DNA of 64,000 nt from Croceibacterium xixiisoli. Lineage in GTDB: Bacteria; Pseudomonadota; Alphaproteobacteria; Sphingomonadales; Sphingomonadaceae. The translations under genes and the position numbers were made by a program. A model generated the notes under the pieces. It was not told where the DNA came from, made no database searches, and was given only the letters and a program-made list of their open reading frames with translations. The stretch covers positions 248,001-312,000 of the forward strand of contig NZ_WTYJ01000002.1 of NCBI RefSeq assembly GCF_009827305.1, given 5' to 3'. Positions 60,415 through 64,000 of the stretch are shown here, piece by piece (the stretch's first letter is position 1; each line of letters begins with the position of its first letter).

Positions 60415-60600
60415 ATGTTCATGTTGACGATTTGTGAGTTCTTCGGCCACCGGGTGAACCGCCGCCGGGTCTGGCACGATGGCCTGAACTACCGATCCCG
60501 CTGCAAGCGCTGCCGCCATGATTTGCTGAGGCAACAATCTGGCTGGGCGCTGTACGATCCGGCCGCCCATGCGGATGAGCGGCGAGGGGCGGAGGCCTAG
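60415..60600 (+). CDS. Small zinc-ribbon-like protein
   Basis: A 61-residue protein. CEFFGHRVNRRRVW, then SRCKRCRHDLLRQQSGW gives three cysteines and a His (C-x4-H ... C-x2-C) that could bind zinc. Short proteins of this C-FGH...RR...C-x-x-C...GW pattern occur in sphingomonads without assigned function. Confidence 0.6.
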   Translation: MFMLTICEFFGHRVNRRRVWHDGLNYRSRCKRCRHDLLRQQSGWALYDPAAHADERRGAEA

Positions 60601-60723
60601 ATTCGGCCTAATTTCTTTGCTGGCTGGACGGCTTGCAGTTTCGATCCGGTAAATGTGGCTTGCTCAATCGCAAAGCGCTAGCCTAACGCGCTGCCTGGCA
60701 CATTAAGCGGGGCAAATCAGACG

Positions 60724-61881
60724 ATGCGTTTTCATTCGCTAGAGGGTTTGCGCGCTTGGATGGCATGGTGGGTCGTTCTCGGCCATGCCGTATTTTTGGT
60801 TGGGCTGGACAAGATTTCAAGCAAACCGCTCAGCATCGCCTCCAACCTGATTCAGCAGACCGGAGTGGCTGTGGGGGTGTTCATAATCCTGAGTGGCTTT
60901 GTCATTGCCCACCTCTTGGAAACTAAGCGGGAGGCTTATCCGGCCTACATTGTTCGGCGCTTTTTCCGGATCTATCCGATCTTCCTGTTCTGCCTGATGA
61001 TCGCAATCGCGATTTCTCCGCTGTATCTGGACGCGTATACTGCCCACGAATGGGTAAGCGGTCGGCCGGAGCGGATTGCGCGAATTGCCGATGAGAACGA
61101 GCATTTCGGAACACATCTCGTTCTACATTTATCGATGCTCCACGGTATCCCGCCTGAAGAATGGCTTCAATTTGCATCAAGCAGCTTTCTGTCGCCAGCA
61201 TGGAGCCTGTCGCTCGAATGGCAATTCTATCTGCTGGCGCCGGCGATCCTGATGATGTTCCGCCGCGCCACCCCGCCAATGGTGCTGATAATGGCCGCAG
61301 TCTTCGCAGCGATGTCCATCGGTCTGAGGGCGTCAGACCTCAACTGGCACTATGATTCCTTCATCCTGCTTGCGATGCCGCTGTTTGTGATCGGTATTGC
61401 GTCTCGCATGTCGCTCAATGAAGGTTTAACGCGTGCGCAAGGAATGATGCTGATTGCAGCTTGCGCACTGTCAGCCATGGCATATGCTCGAGCGGTCCCC
61501 GGTTTGTGGCTGATCTTTCCGATCTGGGGTTTCTTCTATTATCTCGTTCGGATCGAACAGGGCCTGAGCGCGGCTCCGTCAAATAAGGCTTTTGGAATAC
61601 TGCGGTGGATGGGCACCAATAAGGTCGTTTCGTGGATGGGGGCGCAATCCTATTCGACCTACCTGATCCACATCCCGTTGTTTTCAATTTTCGTCGGCGG
61701 GGCGGGCCTGATGCTCGGGGAGGCGTTCACTCAGGCTCAGGCTATCATTGCTGTTCTATTGGCGATCGTCGCGACAATCCCGGTTTCGGCAGCGCTCTAC
61801 AATTGGGTGGAGTTGCCTTTCAATAAACGAGGAAGCGCTTTTGCGCGCAGATTGTCGGGTCAGGCACCTGTGGACGCATAA
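60724..61881 (+). CDS. Acyltransferase 3 family (OafA/YrhL-like) protein
   Basis: A 385-residue membrane protein with about ten helices. LEGLRAWMAWWVVLGHAVFL holds the catalytic His, GVAVGVFIILSGFVIAHLLE the second motif and SFLSPAWSLSLEWQFYLLAP the third. No SGNH domain. Its stop abuts the Rz1 stop of the prophage lysis cassette, so it may be a phage-carried gene changing surface sugars (a moron). Base composition is somewhat lower in GC than the core genes. Confidence 0.85.
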   Translation: MRFHSLEGLRAWMAWWVVLGHAVFLVGLDKISSKPLSIASNLIQQTGVAVGVFIILSGFVIAHLLETKREAYPAYIVRRFFRIYPIFLFCLMIAIAISPLYLDAYTAHEWVSGRPERIARIADENEHFGTHLVLHLSMLHGIPPEEWLQFASSSFLSPAWSLSLEWQFYLLAPAILMMFRRATPPMVLIMAAVFAAMSIGLRASDLNWHYDSFILLAMPLFVIGIASRMSLNEGLTRAQGMMLIAACALSAMAYARAVPGLWLIFPIWGFFYYLVRIEQGLSAAPSNKAFGILRWMGTNKVVSWMGAQSYSTYLIHIPLFSIFVGGAGLMLGEAFTQAQAIIAVLLAIVATIPVSAALYNWVELPFNKRGSAFARRLSGQAPVDA

Positions 61882-62148
61882 TTACCTAGAACGCATAATA
61901 GCATCATGCGCTCTGATGGCATCGATTTTGGCAGCGCATTCCTCAAACCCAGCTTTCCATCGCCCTCGGCTGATCACCATGTCGGCTGTGGTGGCAAGCG
62001 GTACATCCTGCACCACGCAAGGCGCCATCAAGCCGGCCGGAATGCCGCGATAGGCGGATGGCGGGGCAGATGTGATCTCATTGCCGTCCGAGCAGCCGGC
62101 GCAGATCAGCAGGAATAGGGCGGGCGAGATAGTCCTTAACCTCGGCAT
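61882..62148 (-). CDS. Rz1-like outer-membrane spanin lipoprotein
   Basis: An 88-residue product from ATG 62148 with signal peptide and lipobox ICAGC. The mature part is short and has several Ala/Pro and a C-terminal helix, as in Rz1 proteins that link to the inner-membrane spanin and fuse the membranes at lysis. The start is embedded in another frame of the Rz gene (71-bp overlap), as in many phages. Confidence 0.7.
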   Translation of the reverse strand: MPRLRTISPALFLLICAGCSDGNEITSAPPSAYRGIPAGLMAPCVVQDVPLATTADMVISRGRWKAGFEECAAKIDAIRAHDAIMRSR

Positions 62149-62467
62149 TGGTAGCCTCCAATTGTTCCAGTTGCAGCGCGGCGGCCGCATTCTGGCGCTG
62201 GATCAGGGCCAGCTTGTCCTGCAGCAGCAGCACATTGTCCTGTTCCAGCGCCCGCAACCGCTCTACGTCACGGGCATGGGCTGCCCATTGGCCATTGGCT
62301 TTCAGCAGGCCATCGATGCGCGATGCCTGCGCCGTGATCCGTTCCCCCTGCAGCCGGATATAGAGCCAGGCCACCGAGGTGGCGCCCACGCCGCAGACGG
62401 CGAGCACCCCCACCAGCGCGAACAGCTGTGATCGATAGGGGGTCAGGGCGTTGATCAGCCAGTTCAT
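62078..62467 (-). CDS. Rz-like inner-membrane spanin
   Basis: A 129-residue protein from ATG 62467. One N-terminal membrane helix (SQLFALVGVLAVCGVGATSV) is followed by a long periplasmic coiled coil (RIDGLLKANGQWAAHARDVE, LRALEQDNVLLLQDKLALIQ). This is the Rz layout. It overlaps the holin stop (ATGA) and the Rz1 start. Confidence 0.75.
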   Translation of the reverse strand: MNWLINALTPYRSQLFALVGVLAVCGVGATSVAWLYIRLQGERITAQASRIDGLLKANGQWAAHARDVERLRALEQDNVLLLQDKLALIQRQNAAAALQLEQLEATNAEVKDYLARPIPADLRRLLGRQ

Positions 62468-62832
62468 GGCACCTCTCCCTGTTCGCTGGTGCGCGTGGTT
62501 TCCATGTGTCGATCGGGGACCGCCTTCAGCTTGATCCCCAGCTTCTGATAAACCAGTCGTTCCAACAGCCGGATGGAGACAGATGCCCCCAGCCAACCAA
62601 AGATCCCGACCACAAATCCGGACCACAGCGGATCGAACCCCATAGCCCGGCACAGCAGCATCACCAGGAAGCCGACAAAGCCGGATGACAGAGCCTCCGT
62701 CACGGCGCGCCAGCCGGACAGTGGATTGCCCTTGTCATGCTCCCGCATGACATAGCCGAGCAGGCCGCCAACGGCGGCGAGCAATGTATAGCCGGCGGAC
62801 GTAAGCCATTCCGACAGAGAGAAATGTTCCAT
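62464..62832 (-). CDS. Phage holin-like membrane protein
   Basis: A 122-residue protein with hydrophobic helices (SAGYTLLAAVGGLLGYVM, FVGFLVMLLCRAMGF, SGFVVGIFGWLGASVSI) and a charged tail. Its place between endolysin and Rz, with overlaps at both ends, indicates a holin, probably of the LydA-like group. Start ATG 62832 overlaps the endolysin stop (TGATG). Confidence 0.75.
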   Translation of the reverse strand: MEHFSLSEWLTSAGYTLLAAVGGLLGYVMREHDKGNPLSGWRAVTEALSSGFVGFLVMLLCRAMGFDPLWSGFVVGIFGWLGASVSIRLLERLVYQKLGIKLKAVPDRHMETTRTSEQGEVP

Positions 62833-63395
62833 CACGCCCTCGTGCAGCCCCAGCCGCCGGCACGGACGGCAGATTGAAATTTCATCGCGTGGTCAGCGAT
62901 CAGATCGGCACGATCGGTGCCATTGATGATCCTCCGCGCGTTCACGAACTGCCGATGCATCCCTTCGGGGCCGGGCAGATAGCTGGCCAGTTTCCTGCCT
63001 GTGAAGGCGCCGGTTTCCATCCCCTTGACCAATATGGCGGTGGCGAGAGCAGGATCGAGCGCCAGATCGAAATCGCGCAGCAGGGCCCCGTTCAGGCCAA
63101 GCGCCCTGTCTGCCCATTCGTAATTGGCATCCCAGGTCAATTGCACCAGCCCCCGGCCATATTGGGCATCGGCATATTTGCCAGGCCTGCCATAGGGCTT
63201 GCCTGCGCCTTTGCCCCATTCGGCGATCGGCTTCAGCCGCGCCTCATGCCAGGCGGTTGCAAATCCATAGGCCAACCACCCGACCGGCCAGTGTGACGCG
63301 GCGAAAAGCAGTCGGTTGATGGTATCCACCTGCACCTGGTCGAGCGATCCGGTGATTTTACGGATGTCGGCGAAGAACGCATCGGGAAAAATCAT
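62832..63395 (-). CDS. Phage endolysin, GH19 chitinase/lysozyme-like
   Basis: A 187-residue protein. FATAWHEARLKPIAEWGKG holds the catalytic Glu, and YGRGLVQLTWDANYEWADRA is the glycoside hydrolase 19 signature. It would cut peptidoglycan glycan strands during phage lysis. No signal peptide, so it relies on the holin. First gene of the lysis cassette. Confidence 0.87.
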   Translation of the reverse strand: MIFPDAFFADIRKITGSLDQVQVDTINRLLFAASHWPVGWLAYGFATAWHEARLKPIAEWGKGAGKPYGRPGKYADAQYGRGLVQLTWDANYEWADRALGLNGALLRDFDLALDPALATAILVKGMETGAFTGRKLASYLPGPEGMHRQFVNARRIINGTDRADLIADHAMKFQSAVRAGGWGCTRA

Positions 63396-63482
63396 GGCGC
63401 GTTTCCCTGCCTTTTTGTCTGTGAAGAATTGAGCGAGCGCTGCTCTGATGCTCGCTCATGCGCTCCTTCGATTGGTACTTCG

Positions 63483-64000
63483 TCAGGCATAAATGCCGTC
63501 GGTCATCATTTTTAATCGCCAAGCCCAGTCGCTGGTGAGCACGTCCGAAAAGTTTCGGCCACTTACGCGAAGATTCTCAACTCCTCCCGCGTAAAGCTTC
63601 CAGCGGGACGCGGCTCCTGAAGTCGCAAAGGTAGTGTAATTTGTGCGGAAGCCGATCACGCCTTCGCGCGTGCTGAAGTTGTTAGTTGCATTGCCCGAAC
63701 CAGTTATGGCGTGTGATGCAACAGCGCCTGTATCGCCGTTATCGTAGCGCAATTGCAAGTGGACACCGGCAGCATCACGCCATCCTGCTAACTGGCAGAA
63801 TTTTCCGAATGCTGCAGAAGGAACCGTAATATCCAAAGTATCGCGCGCACTTGTGGAAACCGGTCGGTGCATTCGGATCAGCTTGCTTGTGGTTCCTGTC
63901 ATTGCGCTAATCGAGGCCATGGAGGGGTCGGCATACATACCGTTGGGGCTATCGAAATGGAAAAATGGGAGGATATTCCCGGACGGGTTCCAGTTTTCCT
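63483..64000 (-). CDS. Partial phage structural-type protein
   Basis: The frame is open to the window edge (reading ENWNPSGNILPFFHFDSPNG before the ATG at 63938), so only the C-terminal ~172 residues are seen. The sequence is beta-rich with Gly/Ser/Thr/Asn repeats and ends ASRWKLYAGGVENLRVSGRN, as in tail-fibre or tail-spike proteins. Its place before the endolysin gene supports a tail protein. The family is not recognised. Confidence 0.5.
   Translation of the reverse strand, partial: ENWNPSGNILPFFHFDSPNGMYADPSMASISAMTGTTSKLIRMHRPVSTSARDTLDITVPSAAFGKFCQLAGWRDAAGVHLQLRYDNGDTGAVASHAITGSGNATNNFSTREGVIGFRTNYTTFATSGAASRWKLYAGGVENLRVSGRNFSDVLTSDWAWRLKMMTDGIYA

Overview
The window looks like a chromosomal segment of a GC-rich alphaproteobacterium, most likely a sphingomonad (Sphingomonadales). 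The evidence is a CcrM-type GANTC methyltransferase, a split pntAA/pntAB/pntB transhydrogenase preceded by an aa3-oxidase subunit IV, CobT, DUF1285, DUF938, a short atpC, and generally GC-rich third codon positions. No rRNA, tRNA or CRISPR array was seen.

Layout. 1-1.9 kb: end of a membrane acyltransferase with an SGNH domain. 1.9-5.0 kb: an accessory patch with a hairpin repeat, several copies of a TGTCCCCGGAAC-type REP, a decayed REP-associated (RAYT) transposase, a second RAYT tail, and three small lipoprotein genes, two of them strikingly AT-rich. 5.1-12.4 kb: housekeeping and envelope genes (DUF885, TonB-like, hydrolase, two cysteine desulfurases plus ferredoxin, DUF4349). 12.4-19.8 kb: a defence-type island holding an AvcD-like anti-phage dCTP deaminase, a PIN nuclease behind a truncated and frameshifted partner, two miniature REP/RAYT-tail elements, a tiny basic ORF, a PD-(D/E)XK-like nuclease and a DUF4238-like protein. 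19.9-60.6 kb: core chromosome with parC, cca, nudix, DUF1285, rnhB, ccrM, folP, a sigma-54 response regulator, the pnt operon, dgt, the F1 part of ATP synthase (atpH-A-G-D-C with a LysE exporter gene inside), ada, priA, cobT, an asparaginase, an SMR exporter behind a guanidine-II-like hairpin, an isolated nuoA and a hemerythrin. 60.7-64 kb: an acyltransferase abutting a prophage lysis cassette (endolysin, holin, overlapping Rz/Rz1) and a partial gene that runs off the window.

The most interesting points are the REP/RAYT-tail cassettes that bracket accessory genes (the PIN module is exactly bounded by two perfect 16-bp REPs, one of which supplies a start codon), the defence cluster around AvcD, seven GANTC sites packed in front of ccrM, the LysE gene inside the ATP synthase operon, the isolated nuoA, the single ACGG-loop hairpin before the SMR gene, and an in-frame TGA that splits a small lipoprotein.

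Many genes are in tight translationally coupled runs (desulfurase-desulfurase-ferredoxin; DUF1285-nudix-cca; ccrM-folP; pntAB-pntB; the atp operon; the lysis cassette). All functional calls are from reading translated sequence and motifs; no database search was run.
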